A DNA stretch of 64,000 bases from JBASEY01 sp049652745 (GTDB lineage: Bacteria; CSSED10-310), in the NCBI GenBank assembly GCA_049652745.1, contig JBASEY010000028.1:1-64000 (forward strand), written 5' to 3'. The notes below the pieces were generated by a model that made no database searches, was not told where the DNA came from, and saw nothing but the letters and a program-made list of their open reading frames with translations. Within the stretch, counting starts at the first letter, position 1, and every line of letters begins with the position of its first letter. This document shows, piece after piece, positions 27,160 through 36,322 of the stretch. The position numbers and the translations under genes are program-made.

Positions 27160-28053
27160 TCAGCCTTTAAAATGAAAAATGAACGGATACAGTTTACGAT
27201 CACGTGGAAGGAGGGCATCCAATGTTTCCACCACGGCCTCACGGCTTTTACCGGTGGCCAGAATCCGCCCGTTCAAAACCGCGCACCACACATCCTGTAT
27301 TCCAAGCTCCTTGAAATAGGTTCGCGCATCTTTGGCATCGAGTTTACCGGTCAATTCATAATACAGTTTTTCAACGTGTTTATTGTGTCGAACGATATGG
27401 GATATCTCTTCTGTGTAGACATCTCGATTCCAGTGCGTTCGTAAGTAATATCGGAGTTTTTCTTCGACTGATTCCGTATCGCCGATGAAAGGCAATTGTG
27501 TAATGACGCCATGACGGTTGATCCAATTTTCCATATCTGCATACAGTTCTTGTTCAACCATATTTTCAAAGGTGATCGGATAGGTGAATATGAACCCGTC
27601 ATACACAATTTGATGTTTAAACGGTAAAAGAACCGTTTTGACATATACTGGAAGCGTATCGCCCAGCAAATCAATCAAATCCATATTCAAGCCGGTGACA
27701 CCATAAACTTTTGGAGTTGTTCCGGTGTCCAGCAACAGAGTGTTTTCCGAGCCGTACCGCATAACGTAGAACGATCCATCGAGAGCGTATTGCCAGCTTT
27801 TGACGATAGCCAATTCAACGTCATTAAAACCTTCAGGGTTTTTCTCGGCGAATGAATTCAGTAATTCCGGCTGGTTTAGGACTGCGTTTCGAATTTCGCA
27901 TTTTTCATGGAAAGGCAAATCCATGAATGCTTCTTTTGTATCGACACCGGGTACGATATTGAGTTTTTTATTGCCAAAAACAAGGTATCCGGGATGCAGT
28001 TTAAAGAACAATTTCAGGTCATCGTCGGTCAGGCGCATATCCATTCCTTTCAA
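27160..28053 (-). CDS. Protein of unknown function
   Basis: About 297 residues, soluble and acidic to neutral with scattered aromatic residues (YALDGSFYVMRY, LLLDTGTTPKVYGVTG, LPFKHQIVYDGF). I do not recognise a family. The start is uncertain between ATG 28053, 28044 and 28038; all lie inside the end of the upstream acetyltransferase gene, so translation is probably coupled. The pairing with an acetyltransferase is the only functional hint. Confidence 0.65.
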   Translation of the reverse strand: MKGMDMRLTDDDLKLFFKLHPGYLVFGNKKLNIVPGVDTKEAFMDLPFHEKCEIRNAVLNQPELLNSFAEKNPEGFNDVELAIVKSWQYALDGSFYVMRYGSENTLLLDTGTTPKVYGVTGLNMDLIDLLGDTLPVYVKTVLLPFKHQIVYDGFIFTYPITFENMVEQELYADMENWINRHGVITQLPFIGDTESVEEKLRYYLRTHWNRDVYTEEISHIVRHNKHVEKLYYELTGKLDAKDARTYFKELGIQDVWCAVLNGRILATGKSREAVVETLDALLPRDRKLYPFIFHFKG

Positions 28054-28516
28054 TGGGTTGGTCCACTATTCGTTCATATAGTCGATAAGGCGTTTCTTTC
28101 ATTCCCAACATCTCATAGGTTTTGCAGGCGACCAGGTTGTCTTTTTCCACATACAATCGAATCCCTCGCACATCCTCGGTTTTCAAGGCCATATTCCAAA
28201 TATGGTTGTACAGTGCGCGAAAGAGGCCTTTCCGTCGATAAGCGGGTTCGACGTACACGCTTTGAATCCACCAGAATAGGCCGTCGCGCCAATCCGTCCA
28301 TTCATAGGTTATCATCAGTGAACCATAAATCCGGTCGTCGATTCCTCCGACAAGGTAAAACCCCATGGCCGGGTTATCGATCAATCGTGCTACCCCGCGC
28401 CGGATAATGTTTTTTTTCAATACTTTGTTTTCCGTTTCAAGCGCCATAGCTTGGTTGAAATCGGCGATTATCTCGCTGTCACGGGGTTCGCCTGTTCGAA
28501 TTATCCAGTTTATCAT
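28019..28516 (-). CDS. GNAT-family N-acetyltransferase
   Basis: 165 residues. WWIQSVYVEPAYRRKGLFRAL carries the conserved strand and the R-R-K-G-L form of the acetyl-CoA loop; LYVEKDNLVACKTYEMLGM matches the C-terminal half. It acetylates an unknown amine. It overlaps the downstream unknown gene by about 20-35 bases. The upstream side is separated from the secreted protein gene at 28623 by a terminator hairpin. Confidence 0.85.
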   Translation of the reverse strand: MINWIIRTGEPRDSEIIADFNQAMALETENKVLKKNIIRRGVARLIDNPAMGFYLVGGIDDRIYGSLMITYEWTDWRDGLFWWIQSVYVEPAYRRKGLFRALYNHIWNMALKTEDVRGIRLYVEKDNLVACKTYEMLGMKETPYRLYERIVDQPIERNGYAPDRR

Positions 28517-28560
28517 CGTTCAACACCTCGATTAATGTCTTTTCAGCAGAAAAATCACTG

Positions 28561-28593
28561 GTCAAAACAAATGCCGTCTTGCTCAGACGGCAT
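28561..28593 (-). terminator. Intrinsic terminator of the 28623-29771 gene
   Basis: ATGCCGTCT and AGACGGCAT form a perfect 9-bp stem around TGCTC (28571-28593). On the minus strand a T-rich tail (TTTGTTTT) follows, about 30 bases after the stop codon of the secreted protein. Confidence 0.75.
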
Positions 28594-28622
28594 TATGGTT
28601 TCAAAGCAGTTTTTTCGAAATG

Positions 28623-29771
28623 TCAGTTTGTCCATCCGAATGAAACATAGTCATATTCGCCGAATAGGTACGTGATATCGGGATCTGTCATACCGGCATA
28701 GAACAAGATATTTTGTGCTTCTCCCACCCCGGAAGGCCAGTAGAATTCAGGGATGACTTCCTGTAGAGCCAGTTCATGGGGCAGAAGTTCGATGTTATAG
28801 TGATCAAAAGCGGAAAACGATGGAGCAAAGAACAGTTCGCCGTAAACATCCAGGATAACGAACAACGGTACATTTACATGCCAATCACGGTCGTTGCAGG
28901 CATAGACATTCAGGTAGAACAGGTCGCCGCCATGAAACAGGGTTTTAGGCATCGAGATTGTCACGCCCAATTGTTCACAGGGTATTTCCGGGGTGGCAGT
29001 CGGTGTTCCGGGTGGTGGAGTCGGCGTTTCGGGTGGTGGAGTGGCGGTATGCTCGGGTGTCGGCGTCGGCATTGTGCCGCCGGCATGACTGTCGGCGGCT
29101 TGCAAAACCGGCCATGGCATAAAGCTCCGCCCATGATTGATCGTTCCACCTTCATGAATCCAGGCAACAACACCGTCATAACCGGAAGAAGCCGTTTTTT
29201 CAATCATGACCGTCTCACCGGCGCCGACGTGGATAGCTTCTCCGTTATAGGGTGTCAAGAATTCTCTGGCGAAGCAGGGGTAATTGTGGCCGTCATGAGA
29301 AAAATAGTTATAAGCGACGGCGACAAGATTGCCGCTGAACGCCTGTTCGGCATCAATTTTAATCGTATATTTGTTGCCGTCGTTTTGGATGACCGACATG
29401 GAGCAGGGCGCCACTTCATTTCGTCTGGCGTTATAAGCGTCGACCAATGACGGGTATTCCTGCGGGGGATTGGGAATGTTGATCACACCGTCGACGATGA
29501 CGATGGGCGTGATCACCTCATCCAGAAAAAGAAGCCCTCGATTGTTGCCTTCCGGTATGGCTTGGCTGCCTTGGGTCCAATAGCTGATGATAGCGATATC
29601 TTCATAGCCGTAATCGCTTCTAAGTTGCGCAATTGCATCGGCGGTGATCGGGCAGCTCAAGCACATTTCTTGGGAAAAATGCTCAAAGAACACTGTTCGT
29701 TTGGCTCCATATACTGCCACGCTGGAGCAAATCAATAACAGCGCCAAGAAAGCTCGGATCGTTCGATTCAT
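28623..29771 (-). CDS. Secreted Omp28-like thioredoxin-fold protein with shared C-terminal domain
   Basis: 382 residues. Signal peptide 1-22 (FLALLLICSSVAVYGA). The N-terminal domain resembles Omp28/thioredoxin-fold proteins: FFEHFSQEMCLSCP holds a C-x2-C at residues 37 and 40, and TPIVIVDG fits the cis-Pro region. A Pro/Thr linker (about 234-262) leads to a C-terminal domain (about 265-382) with SMPKTLFHGGDLFYLNVY, ILDVYGELFFAPSF and a final VSFGW. This last domain recurs at the C-terminus of the secreted proteins at 48769 and 61018. AAAGGAGG lies upstream of the ATG. Its role is unknown; anchoring or sorting of exported proteins is an inference. Confidence 0.8.
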   Translation of the reverse strand: MNRTIRAFLALLLICSSVAVYGAKRTVFFEHFSQEMCLSCPITADAIAQLRSDYGYEDIAIISYWTQGSQAIPEGNNRGLLFLDEVITPIVIVDGVINIPNPPQEYPSLVDAYNARRNEVAPCSMSVIQNDGNKYTIKIDAEQAFSGNLVAVAYNYFSHDGHNYPCFAREFLTPYNGEAIHVGAGETVMIEKTASSGYDGVVAWIHEGGTINHGRSFMPWPVLQAADSHAGGTMPTPTPEHTATPPPETPTPPPGTPTATPEIPCEQLGVTISMPKTLFHGGDLFYLNVYACNDRDWHVNVPLFVILDVYGELFFAPSFSAFDHYNIELLPHELALQEVIPEFYWPSGVGEAQNILFYAGMTDPDITYLFGEYDYVSFGWTN

Positions 29772-30178
29772 AGAAAACCTCCTTTTGAAAAAGGTTATGG
29801 ATGTTGTTAAAGAAACAAGCTACCAGGCTCATTGACCATCGGTGGCGCCCGGCAGTGAAACAGCCCTTATAAGTATGCATGATTTTTGCCATTTCTGCAG
29901 CTTTTTTTTCTCGAAGCATGTCTTGAAACGGTGTTTGGCTTTCATTAAATGGTCGTATGGTATAGTTTTATGAATGAGGTGACGATAGAGTTTAAAGGTG
30001 GTGAAACGAAAAATTAATTGAAGAATGAGTTGTTTCCGGAATCGAAAAGGTTTAAAGTCCGATGCGGCTGATGAAAATCGGCTGCTTGGACTGGTTATTA
30101 TTCATTATTTGCCAGCGTGTGCTGTTCTTCTATTTGAAGAGACAGCGCATGCCGATCAGGGATTGAAGAGGACATCAC
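29772..30178. other. Intergenic leader of the STAND-like gene
   Basis: About 400 bases between divergent genes. An extended -10 element is listed at 29958-29966; if used, the large ATPase gene would have a leader of about 200 bases. A 65-codon frame (30025-30222) overlaps the ATPase start and lacks a ribosome site, so it is not called. Confidence 0.4.
29958..29966 (+). promoter_or_regulatory. Possible extended -10 promoter
   Basis: TGG followed by TATAGT (29961-29966) fits an extended -10. A -35 at proper spacing is not evident; TTGGCT lies 20 bases upstream. Confidence 0.35.
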
Positions 30179-33100
30179 ATGAAGCAAATGCGAAATATCT
30201 CAGTAAAACCCAGTGTTCTTGAGTCGCTGGTTCCTTTTATGTCGATTCAGAACGATGGTAATCGGTATCGGTTAAGTTATGCTGTACGGCAATTGGCTCG
30301 CATGGGGGCATACAACGAAACAGGTGACTTGCCCATTGCTTTGCGTCTGGAAGCGACAGGTGATTTCACCGAGCTTTATGAGACGCATGATAGGTTGGTT
30401 TGCCCGGTCGATACAGCAGACATGGATATACTGAATTCCGAGAGTATGGTGGATGCATTGATTCGGTGTGCAGTTTTTCTATTGCGGAGCCGCAAAGAAG
30501 AAGCGGTGGATTTGCTTGTGATGCTGCCATCGAAAGCTGCGGAAAAATCACCGGTAAAACTGGCTGACTGGGATATATCGGATACGTTCAAGAAAGCCTT
30601 TGCAGATAAATTCGAACAGTTGAAAGCCAAGGGGATTATACGTGAAAACGTGTCGGCGGACGCGGTATTACCGAAGGTTCTTGACAAGGTGACAGTTCTG
30701 CATGTACGTCGTCGGCAAGGTTATTTGGGCGAAGTATCTTTAATGGGTCTGGAACTGGAAGCGGTCAAAGTTCTTGAAGATGCCGGAATAGACGGATCGG
30801 ATCTTTTGGCGGCTTTGACTAACCTTGTCGCGCACACTGAACCCAAAAACAGGAAAAAAAGCGGCCATATGTTCACGCGGTCGGATGCCATGCTTTTAAT
30901 TCGTGATTATCAACGCCGGGCGAGAATACAAAGATCAAGCGTAAGGGTTATTGACGAACAGTTTATGAACGAAGAGCAACTTGAGCAGCGCCTGATTCCA
31001 GGATTGCCGGGTTGGAAAAATGTGAGCATGGAATCGACGTTCAAGCGGAATCTTTTTGAATCGGCGGTTAGGTGGGCACGTTTGGCTGCATTGAAATCCG
31101 GCCGAGGGTTATTGCCGATTTTTTATTTTACAGGTGAAGAGGGAAGCGGCAGGAGCACTCTACTCAAACAGGTGGCCTGGGAACTATATCGGGAAGGTTT
31201 TGCGGTGGCGGAAATCGTCCATCTCGAGGAGGCTGCTAAAGAGGCTGAAAGCCTTGCTACGGCGGCTGTTGCGCTGGATGCACCACTGATATTGGTCTGG
31301 GATGATGCGCTGGAGCCGGGAGTGGATGTTCTTCAAGCGTTTAGAGAATTTTCGGAAGCGCAGGTTAGCGGTGTGCCGATGATGATTTTGGCCGCGTCTT
31401 CCGATCTTGGTTACAACGCCAAAAAAATCAGGCAGATATCACGAACAAGTTTCGAGGAATTCGAAGTATACAATCCTGACGAAACTGAATTTTCATCTGG
31501 TATCTCGCACGATAACATCGTGTCTTCAGAAGAAAACCAGGAAATTTCACCTGAAAGCAATGAAGGCGATGCTCAAAATCAAAAAACCGAACAGTTTTTC
31601 GTTGTTGAATCCACCCAAACGGCTCAACCGCGGCCGACGATGTTGGAAACAATGATCAAGATGCGTGAAGGTAAATCGCTGCAGGAGTACGCTCAGGAGA
31701 CGAATCAGAAGATACTGAGTGTCCTGGGTGAATCCCGCCAAGTTTACGATTTGATTTGTGATCTGGGAATAGTCGGGTTCGCTTTACCGGAAAAATTGGC
31801 GACCCGGATATTCGGCTCTGCAGCGATCGAAACATTTAAAACGGTTTTGGATGCCCATCTCGATCTCCCCATAAGAAAGCACCGAAATCAGCAAGGTTGG
31901 ATCTGGGATTGTGGGCATACGCTTTTAGTGAGGGCTATTCAGCGTTCGGTTACAAAAACCGATTCCGGATCACTTCAGGAAAAAGCTCTGAGCGTCATGA
32001 TGCAAGAGCACGATTTTCAGGCTTGGGCGGTTCGTTATCTCAGAGCGCTTTATTCGTCCAATGTGTTGTCTTCAGATATTCTGGAGACTTTGACACAGGT
32101 ATTGATTTCGGCGGTGTTGGAGAAAAAAGTCAGGATTTTGCCGGCTGTTCTTGTCGATCTCTATCAACTGGCTTCGACAACGGAAAATGATGTATTGCAA
32201 TCGGCTGTCGTTGAAGCGCTTGCTGATTATGCAAGGTTGAATGCCATCGATTCCTTTGTGGCATTGACGCCTTTGTTGAGAAACAGGATCGGCGGCTTGC
32301 AGGATGTTGAAACGCTTGAGATTTTGAAAGCGGCAAAACCTGATGAAGACCGTGTGGCATTCAAATTTTTACTGAAATTTTTAACGGATCATCAACCGAA
32401 CGATTTGAGTCAGGAATCGGTGGACAATGCGCGCACTGCCGCAGCGCGTGCGCCGGACCAGGGGTTTGCCGTTGCAGCATACCTTCGGTTCTGTTGGGCT
32501 CGCGGCACGGATGAACAGATAAATCGCTCCATAGAAGAAACGCGTTCCTGGCTGGAAACGACACCTGATGACCGCATCGTTCGGCGTGCTTTTATGGATT
32601 ACGTTGTCGCGAAGGGTTCTGACGAGTTGAAACGTGAATCCATCGAGCCGTTGGAAGAGTGGCTGAATAAACACGGTGATGAAGGGCCTTTACGCAACAG
32701 TTTGATAGATCTGGCTTTTGGACTGAATGACCCGGCCGTTGTCGACAGGGTGCTGGAAAGCGTTGCAAAATGGATTGAACGCAGAGGTAACAACCGTCTG
32801 GTCAGATATAATTATTTCCGACGGGCGGAAAAACGCAACGATACGGAAATCATGAAACGCGCCTGCGATGTGGCGGTTGCTTGGCTGAACAACCATCCAG
32901 ACGATCGTGAAACCGTCCAGTCCCTTTTATTCATTGCGGGGCGACTGGCCGAAAAAGGATTTAATCCGTTGGTATTCAACACCATTCATACCTGGTTGAC
33001 GACCCATGTCATGGAGCGTGATCTGTTAAGGCGCTATTTGATTTTAGCGGATCGAGCAGCCAAGGGGCGTTCGATCACTCATGCCGTGGAAGCCGGTTTG

Positions 33101-33856
33101 AAGTGGATTCAAGAAAACCCTGACGATACGGATATACGAGAAATTCTTTTAGGAATGACAGCTCGAAAAATCGACAGAAAAATTCAAGTCCGGGTGTACG
33201 ATGCCAATGCTCAATGGCTGGAATCGTTGGAAACGGCTGACCCTATGATGGAATATATGATCGGTCGTCTGGGCGTTCGATCGGGAATAGCCAGAAGAGC
33301 GATCCCGTTGCTGGAACGATCGGTCGCCAAGTCGCAAGGTGAATTGCGCAACCATGGACGTCTTTGGTTGGGAAGTGCGTACCGGGTTGCCGAAGCGTAT
33401 TCAGAGGCTCGGAAGATCTGGCAGGCCGTTAAAGACGAGGCTGAAAGCGAAATGGCCGACCGCGCCGAGAGAAATCTTAAAAGCCTGGAAGCTCACCTGG
33501 CAGAAAAATTCCCGGAAGGCTATCCACCTCCTCAAGAAAAAGCGCCGCCGAGACCTAGAACGCCCCGCTTACCCAAGAGGGAGGCGCCGGAAGCGACAGC
33601 GGTTCAGGCTCCTAAAACGCCTTTTGTTCCAGATAAAAAAGACGATGGAAAAAGTAAAGATAAAGACATCGATTTTAAACGAGCGCCGTCCGAAAAGCCG
33701 GTTAGGCAGCCTCGTTCCGGAAAGCCGTTTCCACAGAAAGCTCCGGATAAACCTGAAACATCGCAGAAAAAGGGAGCTACACTTGGGGATTTGCTGCGTA
33801 TGAAGGGGTTGGACCTTACCAAACTGTCAAAGCAGCAGGATGACACCGAGGAATAA
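30179..33856 (+). CDS. Large STAND-like NTPase with alpha-solenoid repeats
   Basis: 1225 residues. An N-terminal region of about 300 residues has no recognised domain. An NTPase core follows: P-loop FTGEEGSGRST (about 317-327) and Walker B PLILVWDD (about 369-376), then a region resembling a winged helix (about 510-590). From about 785 to 1045 there are at least seven repeats of roughly 40 residues with the pattern W-L/I-x-x-x-P-x-D-x-x-x-R (for example SWLETTPDDRIVRR, AWLNNHPDDRETVQ, KWIQENPDDTDIRE), an alpha-solenoid. The last 115 residues are rich in Pro and Lys and probably disordered. This order matches STAND signalling ATPases, many of which act in anti-phage or stress sensing, but no effector domain or defence neighbour is seen, so the role is open. 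GAGGA precedes the ATG. Confidence 0.75.
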   Translation: MKQMRNISVKPSVLESLVPFMSIQNDGNRYRLSYAVRQLARMGAYNETGDLPIALRLEATGDFTELYETHDRLVCPVDTADMDILNSESMVDALIRCAVFLLRSRKEEAVDLLVMLPSKAAEKSPVKLADWDISDTFKKAFADKFEQLKAKGIIRENVSADAVLPKVLDKVTVLHVRRRQGYLGEVSLMGLELEAVKVLEDAGIDGSDLLAALTNLVAHTEPKNRKKSGHMFTRSDAMLLIRDYQRRARIQRSSVRVIDEQFMNEEQLEQRLIPGLPGWKNVSMESTFKRNLFESAVRWARLAALKSGRGLLPIFYFTGEEGSGRSTLLKQVAWELYREGFAVAEIVHLEEAAKEAESLATAAVALDAPLILVWDDALEPGVDVLQAFREFSEAQVSGVPMMILAASSDLGYNAKKIRQISRTSFEEFEVYNPDETEFSSGISHDNIVSSEENQEISPESNEGDAQNQKTEQFFVVESTQTAQPRPTMLETMIKMREGKSLQEYAQETNQKILSVLGESRQVYDLICDLGIVGFALPEKLATRIFGSAAIETFKTVLDAHLDLPIRKHRNQQGWIWDCGHTLLVRAIQRSVTKTDSGSLQEKALSVMMQEHDFQAWAVRYLRALYSSNVLSSDILETLTQVLISAVLEKKVRILPAVLVDLYQLASTTENDVLQSAVVEALADYARLNAIDSFVALTPLLRNRIGGLQDVETLEILKAAKPDEDRVAFKFLLKFLTDHQPNDLSQESVDNARTAAARAPDQGFAVAAYLRFCWARGTDEQINRSIEETRSWLETTPDDRIVRRAFMDYVVAKGSDELKRESIEPLEEWLNKHGDEGPLRNSLIDLAFGLNDPAVVDRVLESVAKWIERRGNNRLVRYNYFRRAEKRNDTEIMKRACDVAVAWLNNHPDDRETVQSLLFIAGRLAEKGFNPLVFNTIHTWLTTHVMERDLLRRYLILADRAAKGRSITHAVEAGLKWIQENPDDTDIREILLGMTARKIDRKIQVRVYDANAQWLESLETADPMMEYMIGRLGVRSGIARRAIPLLERSVAKSQGELRNHGRLWLGSAYRVAEAYSEARKIWQAVKDEAESEMADRAERNLKSLEAHLAEKFPEGYPPPQEKAPPRPRTPRLPKREAPEATAVQAPKTPFVPDKKDDGKSKDKDIDFKRAPSEKPVRQPRSGKPFPQKAPDKPETSQKKGATLGDLLRMKGLDLTKLSKQQDDTEE

Positions 33857-33867
33857 CCAGAGGAAGA

Positions 33868-34965
33868 TCAAATTTTTTCTCTTAAAAAAGCCGCAGCGGT
33901 TTCCGGTAATACAGGGTTCAGATGGATTCCTGTTCCCGCATAGAAAGCGTTCAAGGGCGTGTTTTTGATGGGTATTCCCGGCACAAGAGTTATCCGCCAC
34001 AGCCAGTCACTGTGAATGGTTGACCAATAACTTCGCTCATGACCCCACGCTACGTTGGGTTTTGTCATGATGGACAATAAAAACGGATAAGGCCCCAATA
34101 CATAATGCAGCACAATGATCATACGGTGTATCAGCCGAGCCAATTCGGACAGGTTTTGCGCCTCGACTTGAATGAAATCACATTGATGATCCAGCGGCAT
34201 AATCCAGATTTCAAAGGGATACCGGGCAAAAAAGGGAATCAGAGCGATAAAATTGATGGATTCAAAAAGAATTCCATGGGGTTTTCCCATATCCCGTTTG
34301 AACATTTCATCTTCATAGATATCGCTGAGAAGGCACCGTTCCTTCATTCGATACCATTGCTGCGCCCCGTCCAGTTCGCGTTTTACATTGAAAGGGATGA
34401 ACGGCGACGCTGTCAGGTTCATGACGGTGTGATTGTGCAGGAATCCAAAATCTTTCCCAAAAACCATATAAATATACTGATGCCCTAGGCGGGTGTCCCT
34501 ATATAGATTCTGCATTCGGTAACGGAGAACATGGAGGAGCAGCTCGATACGTTTTGAGGATAAATCCCAGGCTGTTTCGCCGTGTCGGCGGGTGAGAACG
34601 ATATTTTCATGCGCTCCAGGCGCTTTCATGACATCATGAAGCCGTTTTGGAAACCGTTGGAGTGGTGTCTCGATTTTGAAAACCGGCTGAACGGCGGGAA
34701 GTACTTTTATATCCCAATCGTCAGTGTGGCTGCTGCTTTCAACGGGAAAACCGCCCGCCGGCAAATCCGCCTCTTTGACGGAAAAAATATCGTTATGGTT
34801 TGAAGACATGTTTTCGGGACAATAGGGGCAGGGATCGGATGTGGGATTGAAAAGCTCGGTAGTGGCGTGATAGGGAGTGGTCAAGTTTAAAAATGCTTCC
34901 GGTGTCAAGATGTCCGGCCCGAAGACCACCCATTCACGTGTCAGAAGGTTACGACGATATTCCAT
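33868..34965 (-). CDS. GalT-like nucleotidyltransferase of the HIT superfamily
   Basis: 365 residues from ATG 34965, which has GGGAGG upstream. The N-terminal RRNLLTREWVVF, the zinc-type CPYCPEN and the central FGKDFGFLHNHTVMNLTASPFIP align with galactose-1-phosphate uridylyltransferase. The active-site triad normally written H-P-H is H-N-H here, keeping both histidines but not the proline. It probably transfers a nucleotide to a sugar phosphate, with altered substrate. Convergent with the STAND-like gene. Confidence 0.72.
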   Translation of the reverse strand: MEYRRNLLTREWVVFGPDILTPEAFLNLTTPYHATTELFNPTSDPCPYCPENMSSNHNDIFSVKEADLPAGGFPVESSSHTDDWDIKVLPAVQPVFKIETPLQRFPKRLHDVMKAPGAHENIVLTRRHGETAWDLSSKRIELLLHVLRYRMQNLYRDTRLGHQYIYMVFGKDFGFLHNHTVMNLTASPFIPFNVKRELDGAQQWYRMKERCLLSDIYEDEMFKRDMGKPHGILFESINFIALIPFFARYPFEIWIMPLDHQCDFIQVEAQNLSELARLIHRMIIVLHYVLGPYPFLLSIMTKPNVAWGHERSYWSTIHSDWLWRITLVPGIPIKNTPLNAFYAGTGIHLNPVLPETAAAFLREKI

Positions 34966-35104
34966 AAAAAACCTCCCATCTCCCAGTAAAACTATACATG
35001 TCACGAGGTGACTCCGTCCAGCTTTCTATTTGCCGATAAAAAATGTCATAATGCTAACAAAACCTCTTTAAGGCTCGTATATAGGTAATGAGGACGGAGA
35101 CAAG

Positions 35105-35698
35105 ATGAAAACCCGGGATGATATTTATTTTATAAAACAATGCCTCGGTGGCGACCGGGAAGCCTTTCGAGAACTTGTTCACCGTTACCAGAACTTTGTT
35201 TTTTATGTCGTCTTCAAGATGATCAGGGATGCGGAAATGTCACGTGATCTTACTCAAGATATCTTTATCAAAGCTTATATAAAGTTGCACACTTACAACG
35301 CTCAGTTTACTTTTAAAACCTGGATTGCACGAATAGCAATGTATCGAGCAATTGATCATCTAAGGCGTATCAAAACAGAAAATTTGGTCTCTGTAGATGA
35401 TTACGGCTCAAACGGAACCCTTCTAATCGACCAGGAACAATCTGGAGAGCCGACCCAAGAGCAGAGAATCCTGCGGGCCGAAAAAGCCGAGATGGTGGCG
35501 CGAGCGTTGAAAAAGCTCGATCCCAAACTCAAGGCGGTCATAGTAATGCGGCATTATCAAGAGATGAATTATGAGGAGATCGCCGAAACATTGAACATAC
35601 CGGTCGGCACGGTTAAAAACCGGCTTTTCAGGGCCCGGGAAAAGCTGCAGAAATTGCTTGTCGACAGTTCATTGTTGTTACAGGAGGCAGTTTTATGA
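35105..35698 (+). CDS. ECF-family RNA polymerase sigma factor
   Basis: 197 residues. Region 2 spans about 10-85 (FRELVHRYQNFVFYVV, DLTQDIFIKAYIKLHTY, FKTWIARIAMYRAIDHLRR) and region 4 about 125-185 (LKAVIVMRHYQEMNYEEIAETL, then PVGTVKNRLFRAREKL), separated by a variable linker. It would direct RNA polymerase to a stress regulon. GGACGGAGA precedes the ATG. The stop overlaps the start of the zf-HC2 protein (ATGA), so the two form a sigma/anti-sigma pair. Confidence 0.93.
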   Translation: MKTRDDIYFIKQCLGGDREAFRELVHRYQNFVFYVVFKMIRDAEMSRDLTQDIFIKAYIKLHTYNAQFTFKTWIARIAMYRAIDHLRRIKTENLVSVDDYGSNGTLLIDQEQSGEPTQEQRILRAEKAEMVARALKKLDPKLKAVIVMRHYQEMNYEEIAETLNIPVGTVKNRLFRAREKLQKLLVDSSLLLQEAVL

Positions 35699-36303
35699 GG
35701 TGTCGTCACTTTCAAGACAATATCGATGCTTTTATAGATGGGGAAACCGATGAATCCGTGAATGCGCGCTTGATCGAGCATATGGAAACATGTGCGGCAT
35801 GCAAGTCGCTATACAAACGGCGTCAGAGTCTGTTTCAGACGTTGAAAGCCGAAGATAGAATCACTGACGAAATCGATGTATCCGATTTCGTCATGGAGCA
35901 AATCAATTTGTTACCGATATCGGGCGGATATTGTTCTTATAAGAATCGAATTTTATATGTCGTTTTGCCTGTCGCACTGGCAACAGGATCGCTGTTTTTC
36001 TGGAAAAACATCGACTTATTGCAGGTCGCCGGCGCCATCGGTCGGTTTAATCGAATGCTGGCTCATTTTTATTTATGGGGAGAAAGCGTGGCGATCCCGC
36101 CTCAAATCCCGGCCGTTTTGAATGCGCTCAGGGTAATCGCTTACGCCAACATTCAGCTAGTTGTCAGAATAGCAGCCATGATTTTAAACGTTCTGCCATT
36201 AAAAGCGCCCGTTGTCTTTTTATTTATGAGCATCACCTTTTTTGTAGCTTTGTGGTGCCGAAAACTGAGTAAACGATCGTCATCATTGATGGTAATCATA
36301 TGA
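35695..36303 (+). CDS. Membrane anti-sigma factor with zf-HC2 domain
   Basis: 202 residues. The N-terminal zinc-binding anti-sigma motif is H-x3-C-x2-C (H29, C33, C36 in EHMETCAACKSLYKR). Two or three hydrophobic segments follow (about 80-100, 140-165 and 173-192), placing it in the inner membrane. It would hold the ECF sigma factor inactive until an envelope signal arrives. Coupled to the sigma gene by a 4-base overlap and followed 19 bases later by the bactofilin-like gene. Confidence 0.85.
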   Translation: MRCRHFQDNIDAFIDGETDESVNARLIEHMETCAACKSLYKRRQSLFQTLKAEDRITDEIDVSDFVMEQINLLPISGGYCSYKNRILYVVLPVALATGSLFFWKNIDLLQVAGAIGRFNRMLAHFYLWGESVAIPPQIPAVLNALRVIAYANIQLVVRIAAMILNVLPLKAPVVFLFMSITFFVALWCRKLSKRSSSLMVII

Positions 36304-36322
36304 AAAGGAGAGTAAGGTAAAC

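Noticed and set aside
30060..30090. Possible hammerhead ribozyme, from CTGATGA at 30068-30074
   Set aside because: No GAAA and stem II follow at the required distance, and the possible stem I is too short.
30025..30222. A 65-codon gene before the STAND-like ATPase
   Set aside because: It overlaps the ATPase start by 44 bases, lacks a ribosome site and has no family resemblance.
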